Assembly (NCBI RefSeq): GCF_029784155.1
Contig: NC_073691.1
Location: 25,309,011-25,373,010 of the forward strand
Length of the DNA stretch: 64,000 nt
Direction of reading: 5' to 3'
Source of the DNA: Uranotaenia lowii
Taxonomy: Eukaryota > Arthropoda > Insecta > Diptera > Culicidae
Shown one piece after another: positions 45,555 to 57,640 of the stretch (position 1 is its first letter; each line of letters starts with the position of its first letter). Both the position numbers and the translations under genes were made by a program. Under the pieces are notes generated by a model that was not told the origin of the DNA, did no database searches, and saw only the letters and a program-made list of their open reading frames with translations.

Positions 45555-48190
45555 AAAACTCAGATTTTGAATTCATTGTCAGCCATCATTTAAAAAATTG
45601 TTATGAAACTTGGAAATCCATAATATAATGAAATTTGTATGTGTGTGTTCGTTTTAAATAATATAAGAACATCATATTTTGAATTTTGCCTCCGAACTCG
45701 GTCTAATTTCAAGGTCCACACCAATCATATCGTCAATATTGTTTCCAGATCATTCACACACTGATAATTAAAATTAAAAGTTAGATTTGGCAAAAATTTT
45801 TGATTATTTTAATTGCAATTGATTAAAACATTACATTAAAGAATAGTATCCACGACCTACACAAGAGAACAGCTATTTTGGCGCTTATGTATTAATAACT
45901 ATTTCGAAAGATTTTGGCATCATGAATTCGGATATTCCGTCAGATTTTGTCTATAATCTCTAGTTTTGTGATCATTTTAAAATTTAGCTATTTTTACTAA
46001 ATTGCAGCTGAATGAAATAATCAACCTAAAAACTAAAAACTGATTTGAATTCTATTTGCTATTCATTATTTCATGAAGGATACAGATTTCGCTTGGATTT
46101 TATAATTTAAGAGATGCGATGCTTTGGTTAGAAAAAAAAATGTAATTCGACAATGTTTAGAAAATTCAATTGAAAATTAAAAAACTATTTTATTTCAGAC
46201 ATCACAAAAGGATGTTTAAAATTTTTTTATATTGAAGATTTTAATTTATTTAACATGTGTTTAGAAGGCGGCTACACGTTTGGTTTTCAAAAATATATAA
46301 AATTCATTTTGGTATAAAATTTCTTTGAAATTTGGTCATTCATGCTTTTTCGTAGAACTTTATAAGAATCAAAAAGAGAATTTATGAAACTTTTTCTCAG
46401 AAATCAAAATTAGTCGCAGTAATCAAAACAATTGTATTTTCGAAACCTGTATTTTCAATGTCTTTGAAAAAATTTACTGTATTTAAAAAAAATGACACGA
46501 AATTTGCAACAATTCCAAATCAGTTAAATTCAGCTCTTAAATCAGCGCTTAAATGAGCTCTTAAATCTTGCCCTAATGTGTTTTTTTTTGCTTTATGCTA
46601 TGGTAAATTGATCTTCATTTCATAATTTGAGGCCCTTGGAGCCAAATGGATATATGTAAGTGCATAAAACCTTATTTCGAGAAAACGTTTAAAGTTGTTG
46701 TATTTTGCCATTTTCTATATATTTTTCTCAAAAATTAGTATTTTGCACTCGAACGTTAAAATATGTAAATAAAACTCGAAAAATCTGAAAAAAATCACCG
46801 AATATAGTTTGAAATATGAAGAATCGTTTGGTATCATTATCTCAAAATCGACCGTTTTGTCACTTATACTCCTTTGTTACTAGTTAAAACAAATGATTAA
46901 ATATCTTTTCATTCATTTCAGATTTTATAAAGTTTTTAAATGAAGATATTAAATTATTTTATTTCAGAATTGAAATTAGATTTAGAAATAAAATTTTTGG
47001 ACAACAATTCACAATGAGAAATAAATTTCAGAACTGATCAAAACAACATGATATTTTCAATTATCTATTCTGGAAATTATAACAGAATAATAAAAAAATC
47101 AATGTTTCAAATGATGTTTTGTTTGTTTATTTGTCTGGGATTTTGACACCTCAGTGTTTTAAAATCAGTTTTAAGTTCATAGCAAATATTATAAAATACT
47201 TATCTCAAATATTTGTTTTTCGAACAATGCAAAATGGGAATCACTAAAATGTTGTTATGATTACCTTGCAATGATATGTAGAAGTTAAGAAAAAATAGAT
47301 AATTGAAAAAATTCTAAAAATTTTCTTTGACACAAAAAGTGTACTATTTTTATTTATAAAATGACGTTTATAACATGAGATTCCTTAATGAGCTCATAAA
47401 TTATTTTTCTCGAACTTCCTGATATACAGAATACAAAAATAGCATTTATCAACATTTTCTCGACTGAAAATGATAGATTCGTAGATTGAAGGTGTATCAA
47501 AGAATATCGAGCATAGGGTTAAAAAAGATTAAGTTTCTTAAATTTTGAAAATTCTACGAAATGATTACTTTAAATTTAGTTCAATGAGATGATATTACAG
47601 GAAAAGAGGCAGTATATGCACCATATTCCCCCTATCAACCCCCTACCCCATCATTGAAGTTCTTTTTATTGGATGATTTTTGAAAATTTGAAAAATCACA
47701 ACCCCCACCATAGCGAGCTGCAACAACATTTAACAGTTATATGGACGACCCCTTTTTTCTGTCGTCTAATAGACAGTTTGAAAACAGGAATCGATTCCTC
47801 GTCCTGTAACACTTTCTGCCTTACAACGTAGTTATTGCAAAAACATTGGTAAATTATTATGGAAGACCTCTATTAAAACCCCTTGTCAAAATTCGACACC
47901 TGAAATCAATTACCTGTGCTGGAAAAACTTCCTTGTGTGAATTTTCTTTACAATCCGATGCATAATCAAGACAATATCGCATAAACAGGGTTAAATGGTT
48001 GAAAGCAGTGATATCAATAAAATCCCTGTTAGAAAACCTTAAACTAAACGGTAGTCCTCTTCACGTATACAGAAGCTAATTACACTTTAGATAAAAATAG
48101 GATAAAAATCCGTTTTACACACCTGAAAAAGAAAAGAAAAAATTGAGGTTAGACAACCTTTTAAGAAGTATTTTTTTAACATGATATCAT
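45555..48190. other. AT-rich desert
   Basis: About 2.6 kb of very AT-rich DNA without ORFs, array or TE signature that I recognise. ATATCGA/GAAGGTGTATC words around 47470-47520 resemble 43970-44010. Confidence 0.4.
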
Positions 48191-49780
48191 TGATAGAAAT
48201 TAAGAAAAATAATTCCCTCCGTGCCGCTGCTGGTGCCAATTACAGCTAGCTCTGCTTGACATTTGTGCCAACGGTCAATCGATCGATGGAGAGACGGCGA
48301 CCGTTCTCAATACAAGAACTTTTCCAATTGAGTCTAGCCCGTGATTGGTGCATAATTGCATTCGGAGGTCCATTCTTCGGTACAATTGCAGAAAAAAGAG
48401 ACGGGAAAAAACGGAGACACGATCTAAATAGTTTTCCCCTCATTAGATGCCAATCTCAGCTGACTTGAGCAACCGTACCAATTTCAGTGGAATATAATTT
48501 GCAAATTATTTCTACCTTTTTCCGTTTTTTTTCTTGGGAATAATTAGCCTTGGTCCGAAGATTGGAACCGCAATCGTTCGGTTGAAATCTTATCTAGGTC
48601 CCACATTACTAGCCTAGCTAGGGGGCTCAGAATTTCAGGGTTGTCTTCTGATTTAATTCAGCGTTAAATAAATTGTATGGGTACCTTTGTTTCGAGTGTG
48701 TGTTTGTTTGAGTGATTGCCCGTCATCGAGCCCAGTTTGTTTGGTCCATCAAGCGCCAACAATTATCCAGCCCGAAAGTGATTGACCGATCGATCGGTCG
48801 ATCGATTGAATTGAGCGCTGGCAGCCAACGATCGATCAACAACCGAGTTGAGTTGAGTTGCGTTGTGACTGGAATTTTGCGCAAATTATCTCTTTCGAGA
48901 AATCACACGGCCATCGTCGTGGGTCATTAAACAAAGCTGCAACAACAGAAGAAGAGGGAAAAAAACCGGGGGGAAACTTCGATAAATGAGTGAACAACCA
49001 GAGAAAAATTGCACTTCGGCAAACCAACCAATCGATTCGCACACACCAAAACATCAATAATAAACAACAACGGCAAACATCATCGAACATTGATCCGAGC
49101 GAGCGGCCGCACCTTGTCAGAAAGTTTATTACCCATCATCGGATTCGGATCTCCGAAGCCGAGCAGAAAATTGATTGAGGGTGGAGAAAGAGGCAGGCTC
49201 TCACCTCATCTCACTCACATACTCGGGGAATTTATCGGGGGGTGCCAGCAGGTCGTAAATATTTACCTTTGAACTCCCCCACGACAACGGCTTCGTTCGG
49301 AGGTCGGATCGAGAGAAAGATTCCAATTCAGTGATAACTCTGCTGCACTCTGCTATTGTTGTTGTTTCTCCTCGGTTTTCGCACAGAATTCCCCGGAGTC
49401 ATGGTCACTGGACTGGGCTCAGCCGTTTTACACGTTATTTTTTACGACGATCCACCGACGAACAGTCGAACCAAACCGAGCCAAACGGCGAAGGTCATCG
49501 GCTGACACTCTCGTTCGTTGGATGGAGGAAAGTGAAATCACTAACATAATACTTACTCATCACATCACCTCTTCTTCCGATTATTTCCCACCATCCCAGC
49601 CGAAAACATCGCTAACCTTCAACAACGGAAGAGACCCCATACTCATCTCATACATTATTAATAAATAATTTGTTGATATTTACACCCCGAGACAATTGTA
49701 TGGTGCTGGTAACATATTAACGCCGTTCAGCACCGTTTGCTCCGAGCTTGAGGTTCGTCACTTTTATCTGATGGTGTGTT
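48191..49780. other. GC-balanced unique island, no gene supported
   Basis: Contrasts with the AT-rich surroundings. Contains CCGATCGATCGG (48786-48797) and GATCGATC words to 48838, GAGTTGAGTTGAGTTGC (48845-48861), a NotI-like GCGGCCGC (49103-49110), and many short overlapping ORFs on both strands with no domain. I consider it the best candidate in the window for host regulatory or untranslated sequence. Confidence 0.4.
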
Positions 49781-50054
49781 TTTTTTTATTTGATGCATTT
49801 TGTACCGTGAGAGATGTTTGCTTTAAAAAAAAATGGGTAAAGTAAATTAAAACAAACAACAGCAAAAAAATTTTCCGATACTTTCCCACACGAATTATAT
49901 CTGCATTCGTTAGTTATTCCCGAGCAGACTTTTATTCCTAAATCGATAGCAAACGGTAACCAAAATAAACTATCAACGCCAAAATGATAGCACAATATAG
50001 TGTCGTATTTTTCCCGATGGCAAAATTAGGTTCCATTAAAGCATTTAAACTAAG
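49781..50054. other. AT-rich spacer
   Basis: No feature recognised. Confidence 0.3.
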
Positions 50055-50106
50055 ATTGCCAGAATTTTTTTTCAGCACGTTTCCAGGCCGGACAAATCCG
50101 GGGCAA
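50055..50106. mobile_element. Fragment of TTGCCAGAT-ended MITE next to Helitron
   Basis: ATTGCCAGAAT (50055-50065), CCAGGCCGGACAAATCC and GGGGCAAT are MITE-family words. The stretch is very short and borders the Helitron start at 50107-50111, suggesting that the Helitron landed in or beside it. Confidence 0.45.
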
Positions 50107-50110
50107 TCTA

Positions 50111-51545
50111 TCTATATATAAAAAAATGGATTTCTGTCTGTCTGTCTGTCTGTTCCCTACAGACTCGGAAACTACTGAACCGATTTGCGTGAAACTTGGC
50201 AGGTGGGGATGTTGGAAGTAGAGGAAAGTTCCTATTATGGTTCGAGATCCCTCCCTTTCTCATAAAGGGGGAGAGGGGCCTCTTAAACAAAAGACAATTT
50301 TTTGCATAACTCCAGAACCCATCGAGCAAATGGTATCAAATTTGGCATGGGGTGGTATTTGGGAACGAGGAATATTTGTATGAATATTAGGTACCCCTCC
50401 CTCCTCTCAGTGGGGTGATAGCAAAGGGGGAGGAGGGCTTTTCGTATAAATCGAAAACTAATCAAGATATTGGAACTAAATTTGGAACGGGAAGGTATTT
50501 GGTTACGAAAAATATTTCAATGATTATTAAAGGCCCTCCCCCTCTTTCCAGTAGAAAGTGGGAGGGGGCCTCTTTCATATTTTTTTATATTTGGATACGG
50601 TATTTGGATACGAAAAATATTTATATGATTATTTGAGACCCCTCCCTCCTTCCAGTAGGAAGATGTAAAGGGGGGTGGCGGCCTCTTATATATTTTTTTA
50701 AATAACTCATAATCTAATTAAGCAAATGGAACCAAATTTGGCATAAAAGGGTATTTGGATACGTAAAATATTATTACATGATTATTTGAGACCCCTCCCT
50801 CTTTTCAGTAGAAAGATATAATAGGGGAGGAGACCTCTTTTATATTTTTTTAAATAACTGGCGAACTTATTACGCAAATGGAACTAAATTTGGCATGGAA
50901 GGGTATTTGGGAACGAGACATGTTCTAATGATTGTTTGAGACCTCTTCCTTCTTCCAGTGTGGAGAAAGGAAAGAGGGAGGGGAGTTTCATACAATGTTT
51001 ACTGCATAACTCGAAAACTTTAACATCAAATAGAACCAAATTTGGCATGGAACGATATTTGGGTACGATAAATGCTTCTATGAATATTTGGTAAACCTCA
51101 CTCTTTCAAAGAGGTGAATGAAAAGGGGGAGGAGGGGTCTCCCTTACAGTTTTCAGTATAACTGAGCTGATCGAGCAAATGGAACTATATTTGACATGTA
51201 AGGGTATTTGGATACGAGAAATGTGTCTACGATAAATTGAAGCCCGCCTTTTTTTCAGCGGAAAGATATAGGTAAAGGGGGAAAGGGGGGCTTCCGTACA
51301 AATGCATTTTTGCATAACTCGAGAATTATTCGAGCGAACGAAACCAAATTTGGCATCAAAAAGTATTTGAGTACGAAAAATACTTCTATGAATATTAAGT
51401 TCTAACCCCTCCATTCAATGGGGAGGACGGAAGGGGGGATGGTACTTCTTTTCAAGTGCATAAATCAAAAATTTTTAAAAATTTTATAATTTCTGAGAAT
51501 ATTGTTTTTTTTTTCAGGTGTAGCAAAGCACACCGGGTCAACTAG
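50111..51545 (+). mobile_element. Non-autonomous Helitron, 1.4 kb
   Basis: Helitrons move by rolling-circle replication and insert between A and T. Here the 5' end is A|TCTATATATAAAA (50110/50111) followed by CTGTCTGTCTGTCTGT. The 3' end is GGGTCAACTAG (to 51545) followed by T. Eleven bases before the end is a hairpin, GGTGT-AGCAAAGC-ACACC (51517-51534), as the family requires. The interior holds about seven units of about 150 bp carrying AAATTTGGCATG, GTATTTGG and CCTCCC-TTTTCAGT blocks. No Rep/helicase gene is present. The start could also be put at 50107. Confidence 0.85.
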
Positions 51546-51979
51546 TTTCATACATATTTTTGAGTAAAATATTTAAAAAAAAAAGTGCTAAACCGAATAT
51601 TGAGGATGGATTTTTTTTAACCCTTATTGTACATTTTTTGAGCTTTTCACTGTTTTCGAAGCATTAGCATAGAAATCAATCTCACCACCCACCTCCCTCC
51701 CCCCCATGAGGGTTCAAAAAAGCCGAGCGAAATGTATTTCGCAAAATTTCAAATTTAAAAAAAATTAATCAACAAAATTATGATGAACAACTAAAATTAG
51801 TCAAGAGTAATAATCTCGATTCAGAACTTAGTCCAAAATCTCGAAGTCTCATCCCAGGTTCCGAATTTCAAAATAGTTTATCATACATTTTCTTCCTTGT
51901 TGATAGTAATTTAGTTCCGAATGCTGAATTTCAAAAGTTAGACTCCAAAAAGTTAACAGATTCCAAAAAGTTAGTCTAA
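51546..51979. other. AT-rich spacer
   Basis: No feature apart from a CCACCTCCCTCCCCCCC run near 51690. No ORF of interest. Confidence 0.3.
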
Positions 51980-52330
51980 GCTTGCCAGATTGCCCATGTT
52001 TTTCACTTAACATGCCAAATTAAACAAAAATTTAACTTGAGTTCTTAGAATTTTGTATCTTGCTTTAAAAAAAAATTGTTTAAACAAATTTTGTCAGAAC
52101 AAATAAGAACGAAATTTGGAAGTCTAGAATATGATTCTATATCGGCTTATTTTTTTCGATAAAAAAAATCATTTTTCAAATGTTTTTCTTCTTGATTTTA
52201 AATGGAATGATTACGAAATTCGTCTGAATATTGGCCAGATTCTGGATTTCAAGCAATATGCCTGGTATATGCGAAGTTTTAACAAAAAATAGCCAGGATT
52301 TGCCCGGCCCGGATACTTGCGGAAAAATTT
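51980..52330. mobile_element. TTGCCAGAT-ended MITE, copy 3
   Basis: Left end GCTTGCCAGATTGCCC (51979-51994). Right part AGCCAGGATTTGCCCGG with CCCGGATACTTGC (about 52283-52320). Its right terminus is less clear than that of the other copies. Confidence 0.5.
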
Positions 52331-53140
52331 CTAGGAAGTATCCAGTTTATTGTTCTTGATTTTTAGTTTGCATCAGCATTAGAGTAGAGTCCTGATTCGA
52401 ATCTTGGTTTTGCATTTCAAACTAAAGTAAGATGGATTATTCTTTTTCAAAACTTATCATTTCGTAATATGATAAGAAAATATTAATATTAAAACTATTT
52501 TAAGATTTCGACTTGAAATTTTTACCTCCATTCATATGCAGAATTGAAACATAAGAAAGTTTAATCAGTCCAGAATTGAAAAATCTGTAACGATTTCATC
52601 ATTCGTAATTCGAATTTACAAGTTCAATTAGGAATAAATAATTGAAAAAAATTGACATTGAAATTCCATAAATTCAGAGTCAAGTAAGCGATTTCTGGTT
52701 GAGGGTTCTGAACAAAATTTCGCTTTTTGGTTTTAAATTTATAGGAATTCTTACCTGGAATTCAGATCCATATTTTGAATTTAGGCTCGAAATGCAGAAT
52801 TTACACTCGGAATTGAAATTAAAAATTTAAAAAAACATAATCAAGATTAAAATATCAACATGAGAATTTCATTTAGGTTTTAAATTTAAGGAAATCACAG
52901 TTTCATAACTTTGATTCTTGATTCAAAATTAAATTTTCAAATGCCATCAGTCAGTTTAGAAACAAAAACCTAGTGAAAATCACAAATATTCATCACATTC
53001 ATTTCAAAGAATTGTATTTTGAAAACAAAAATTTAAAATTTTATTCACTAGGGTTGATAATGATTTTAAAGTTAGTTTCGTAAAACTAATGTTCATTGAT
53101 CAATCATATATTTTGTTAGTTGTTTTTTTTAATAAACACA
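52331..53140. other. AT-rich sequence with TTCAGAATTTGA-type words
   Basis: Frequent but irregular GAATTTNNN and TCAGAATT words from 51800 to 53450 could reflect an ancient minisatellite. I cannot establish a period. Nothing coding is seen. Confidence 0.3.
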
Positions 53141-53144
53141 TAAA

Positions 53145-53240
53145 CAATATATCTATAATGTGGCTCTTTCAACCTCCGAAATTTTGAAAATTTTAAGTTT
53201 TTGGCACTTCTGACTCAAAAGGTTGCCGACCACTGCTCTA
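53145..53240 (-). mobile_element. hAT terminal fragment
   Basis: On minus, CAGTGGTCGGCAACC (53235-53221) is followed by TTTTGAGTCAGAAGTGCC and AAAGAGCCACATTATAG. This terminus and its GAGCCAC block are typical of hAT-derived repeats in many animals. Only one end is seen. Confidence 0.55.
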
Positions 53241-53871
53241 GGTCAAAGACATTTGATTTTACGCCCCTATATGGCGTTCACGAATTCAAATTTATTTTGG
53301 TGAATGTTTAAAATTGATAAATCTTTTGTATCGAATTTAAAATCTTGACACTCGAAACCTCATCTTAAGAATGGATTATTAAAAAGTTTAACTGAACATG
53401 TTCAGAATTTGATACCAACCATGAGAATTGGAAACCACGTGACAGATATTAGATACTCACGATAGCGAAAAAAGATCCGAAAATTAATATCCATCACTTT
53501 AATATTTATCATTTTGATTTTAAAAAAAGTCGTTTGTCATTACAAATTTTATGGTGCTATAAAATATTCTTTAAGAAAACCAATCCCAACCTAAATAATT
53601 TTTTTTCTAGTTTTCCTACATGCTCAATTCCACATTCAAACGGTTTTTGAAAAATTACACAAGACCACAAAATTCAATTTTTTTAAGGTGCAAGTAATTT
53701 AAGAACTTATTACGATTAATTTGGGTGTCCTGTATCCGAATATGCAGTTAGTGTCTTCTGTCAGATTTTATTTAAAAAAAAATTTTGGAAATTAGGTTAA
53801 AAATCATTCGAGAAATTTCTGCATTTTTATGACAAAATCTTAGAAATTTAAAATAAAGGTTTAAAACCAAT

Positions 53872-54075
53872 TACAGACCCTGTTCGATTTTGGCAACACG
53901 CCCGTGCATTTTGTGTTGCCAAAATCATTCTTCATAATTTTTCAGTAGTTTTTTGTCACTGTCAGTCTTTTGATTGAATTTGTTTTTTAACTTTTTGAAT
54001 TTATCATCTTTTTGTCATTTTTGAGTACTTTATAAAATTTTTGAAAAACTTTTGTTTTTAATAAATGTATCGAAT
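53872..54075 (+). mobile_element. TACAGACCCSGTTCG element, left-end copy
   Basis: Starts TACAGACCCTGTTCG then ATTTTGGCAACAC (53872-53900). A reversed copy, GTGTTGCCAAAAT, follows at 53914-53926, so the tip is self-complementary as in 8228-8288. The interior aligns with the minus strand of 7791-8288 (TTTTTGTCATTTTTGAGTAC, AAAACTTTTGTTTTT) up to about 54065. The right end is missing. Confidence 0.65.
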
Positions 54076-54214
54076 GAAAAAAAAAAACCTTTTTTCCAAA
54101 CTTTCTTTTAGTGATGTGTGTAATACTTGTAATTTGTGACAATTTTGAAAAAATTAAGAATTTAATTTTTTGAGCCCATTTGTTATTATCTTCATCGAAA
54201 TATTATTCATTAAT

Positions 54215-55225
54215 CAGGGTTGGTAGCGATTTTTCGTTTTGAAATTCCAAAGTTTTTCCCGGTTTTTCCCTTTTTTTTCCCGGTTATCAATGATGATTTT
54301 CCAATTTATTTAACCCTTTTTTTATATAAAATCAAGGGGCATAAAAAAAATATTTTAAAGAGCCTTAAATTTCAAACAATTGTATCCCAAAACTTGTTAA
54401 CCGGTTAGAAAACATGACAATTTTAACACGTAGTCTTTCCGTTTCAAATTGACAGTTTTTCATGATTTTTAAAAAAAGAATCTAACAAAATTTACATCTA
54501 TTCGTTGTTTTGATCCGAAATTTCATTGGTTTTGCAAAAAAAAAATTGAGGGCATCTTGAAACTATAATGTAGCACTTTTCAGCCATTGTGAAATTATCT
54601 AGAATTTTTATAGAGTTCCAGAAAAAAATGTATAGTTTGTATAGAAATATGTAAAAAAAAAATATAAAAACATAATATCAAATCAGCTCGTCAACTTGAA
54701 TGGGGATTGGTCCTACAAAACTTAAAATCATTAGATGGCAGGAAAATATTCTGAATGCAGTTATTTTTTTTTTTGAAAATCCAAAGACAAAGAAAAAATA
54801 TATAAAATCGTGTATAAGATAGGGCTGAACTTTAATCGTTTGAATGTAAGATATTATTCTGCATCAGGGTAAAGACCTTAGATTTCGACAGGAGCTTGTT
54901 TCGATACAATTTTTACATAAGACATATAAACGAGAAAAAAATCATTGTTAAATTTATAACATTGGAAGAAAAAGCGATTCAAACTTCGTTTGTTTACTAA
55001 TGAACGAAAATAAGTGTTTATGAGATAAATCTATATCAAAACTGTCAAAAACTATTCTTAACTTTAGAAAGAGTTTTAAAAATATTTTTGAAATTCCGTG
55101 AAAAAATCTCAAGCATGACAATTTTCCCGGTGAGGTGCCGAAATTCCCGGTTTTTTCCCGGTGTCCCGGTGACGAGATGAAATTCCAAAGTTTTGCCCGG
55201 CTTTCCCGGTTCGCTAGCAACCCTG
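54215..55225. mobile_element. 1.0-kb TIR element with CAGGGTTGSTAGCGA ends
   Basis: CAGGGTTGGTAGCGA (54215-54229) is matched by TCGCTAGCAACCCTG (55211-55225), with one mismatch. Just inside both ends, GAAATTCCAAAGTTTT followed by CCCGG appears in direct orientation. The TIR style is hAT-like, but I found no convincing 8-bp target duplication (TCATTAAT / ATTTATTG). Non-coding. The 88-codon minus ORF at 54954-55220 merely spans the right end. Confidence 0.65.
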
Positions 55226-56278
55226 ATTTATTGAATGAAATATTCTAAACCAATTCAGAATCAGTTTTTTACTCCATGTAAGTCTGTTAGTTCATCAGGT
55301 ATCAATGCTTGGTTTCACTCAAAACTAAACTCAACATAATTTTAAATTTTTTAAACATCATATTAGCAAAACTCGAGGTGATAAGTAGACAAAATCTGAC
55401 GAAAGATGAGAGTTCAGGACTCCTTAATAAAACAAATTTCTAAAACAAGGTTCCTAAACTATGCTTCATTGAGTAATTAACTGAATTCTTTAAGAATGTT
55501 TTTGAAATGATAAGATGTTTTTATTGAAAAAAAAATCCTCCTGAAATGCTAACCTTTTTATTCATCGTCAAAATTTCTTTAAATTTTCAAATTTTTTACC
55601 GAATTATTTAGAATTGTTTTTATTAGTTCATTTATTTATTGTTCACGGTCTACGATAACTCAGTACCACAAAGACTGAATTTCTCTTAATCTGTGCCTAA
55701 AATCGTTAAGGTTTAACCGATTTTTTCAGACAAATAAAAAAAATGTAATATTTTTAATGAATTTGTCTTTAATCCTGATTTTTGTGCTTTGAAAAAAAAA
55801 TCTGCTTGGAGGCCTAAAAATCTGAATTTATGATACGAAAAACAACAGTTTCTACATTTTGTTCTTTCCATCAATATTCCAATTGACGGTGACAATATAT
55901 TCTAAGCTTGGAAATTTAAAATGTTTCACTCTGCTTGTTATCTTAAACCATCTCTCTTGAATCGATCATATTTTTTTTTTATTAGAACCACAAAATGTAG
56001 GTACGACAGTCTGATTGAAACTAAAAATAAGCAACCTGAAAATGTCATTACAATCCCGTTTTGTGTAGGTCTAGGTGAAAAATTAGTCAGATAAGAAAAA
56101 AAAACAAAAAAATACGATAAAGCCTTCGAATCTTTAAACAAAGTTAAGAACACATTTTCGCGAAAACTAAAAAAAAATACCAAAAAATTAAACAGCAAAT
56201 GTGGTTTATGACATAAAGGTTGAAGGATGTGAAAAATATTACACTGAAGAAATAAGTTAATTCCTACAAAAAAGGATG
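55226..56278. other. AT-rich sequence, no gene supported
   Basis: The 142-codon minus ORF at 55938-56366 runs into the left arm of the adjacent inverted repeat, is Phe/Leu-rich, and shows no recognisable family. I do not annotate it as a gene. Confidence 0.35.
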
Positions 56279-57091
56279 AGAACAATCGACTGAGTCTATT
56301 TGGGATCATTTTAAAATTTCTCAAAACTCTGGGGTCAAAAAAGCTTCGTTTTGGTTCAAAACTCATCTAAGATTTTTTGCACCGTTTTTAAGTAACGTTT
56401 TCATGAGTAAATTTTAACTTTTAGGTTTGTATGGAAAAATTGAAAATTTTGTACAGAAAAATCAACATCATTTTTGTTTCTTCTGTGCAACCGAGTCTGC
56501 TAATAGTTTTTGTGCCAATTTATAAATTCTTTAAAAGAAGTTTTCCGCTGAACAACTTTGTTGAAGTTTGTAACTTCGTATCTTACTACACAAAAAAGTT
56601 ATTAGGTGTTGAAAGGGAGCATGTCAATCGGCGTTGAAAAACAAAAAATTCAATTGACATCACTGCTGGGTGCCTAGCCTAGATATTGGATGACTGATTT
56701 TCATGCAATACCTCGCTAGGCACCAGCAGTGATGTCAATTGAATTTATTGTTTTTCAATGCCAAAAGGCATACTTTTTAGCCTAATAAGATACGAAACTA
56801 CGAACTTCGATAAAGTTGTTCAGCGAAAAATTTCCCATGGAGAAATTATAAATTGGCAATAATACCAAAAGCCACAGCAGAAACAAAAATGATATAATAT
56901 CATATTGATTTTTCAGTACAAATAATTAAACTTTCCCATGCAAACTTTAAAAGTCAAATTTACTCATGTAAACGTTACTTGAAAATTCTGCAAAAAAATC
57001 ATGGATGAGTTCTAAACCAAAACGAAGCTTTCAAGACCCCGGGGTTTGAGATATTCAAAAATGACCCCGAATCGACTGAGTCTATTGGAAC
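56279..57091. repeat. Large inverted repeat, arms of about 380-400 bp
   Basis: The left arm (56279-56678) is complementary to the right arm (56715-57091) along its length, with substitutions and small indels. The spacer is only 36 bp. Paired landmarks are TCACTGCTGGGTGCCTAGC with GCTAGGCACCAGCAGTGA, AAGTAACGTTTTCATGAGTA with TACTCATGTAAACGTTACTT, and AAAAGCTTCGTTTTGG with CCAAAACGAAGCTTTC. Outer tips share the near-palindrome ATCGACTGAGTCTATT. It has the shape of a foldback element. No target duplication was identified. Confidence 0.85.
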
Positions 57092-57640
57092 AACACAAAA
57101 AGGAAATTAAATGCAAAAAAATAGGAGAAACCATACTTGCACAACATACACGCTCGTTTTTATTTATCCATGTTTGGTTAAAAAATGCCCATTTTATGAC
57201 ATTTCTCTCGAAACTGCCAATATAGTTATTTTTAATGAATTTTTCCAAGACCAATTAAACCACTTTTCCAGTATAAACCACAAATTGGTTAAACATTTGA
57301 TGTGTTTAGATAAAATCTAACTCTATCAAGTTCTCGAACCAATAACATAAAAATCATAAGAGATCATGAAAGGTAAAGGATTTGTTTGAATTTTCGTTTA
57401 AAAAATAATCTCAACAACCAACGACAAAAAAAAAACTCCAGGGCACCGAATGAACAGCGCTTCAGGTCCATTTGTAAAACTAATAGCATCGAAACGACCA
57501 GATGGGGAGGACTCACTACCTTTACATTTATATTCAGATTTTCCCTCTATTTTCACTGTAGTGGAGTGACATCAGTAAAAAATTTCTTCTTTCAAAATTA
57601 AAACATCTCCCAAAACAGTGGGACACCCATAGAGCAATTC
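57092..57640. other. AT-rich flank, no feature
   Basis: Short ORFs on both strands have no domain. Confidence 0.3.

Noticed and set aside
54207..55233. 8-bp target duplication for the CAGGGTTG element
   Set aside because: TCATTAAT and ATTTATTG do not match well enough; the element is called on its inverted ends alone.
55938..56366. 142-codon minus-strand ORF with hydrophobic stretches
   Set aside because: Extends into an inverted-repeat arm, no family resemblance, AT-rich context where Phe/Leu ORFs are frequent.
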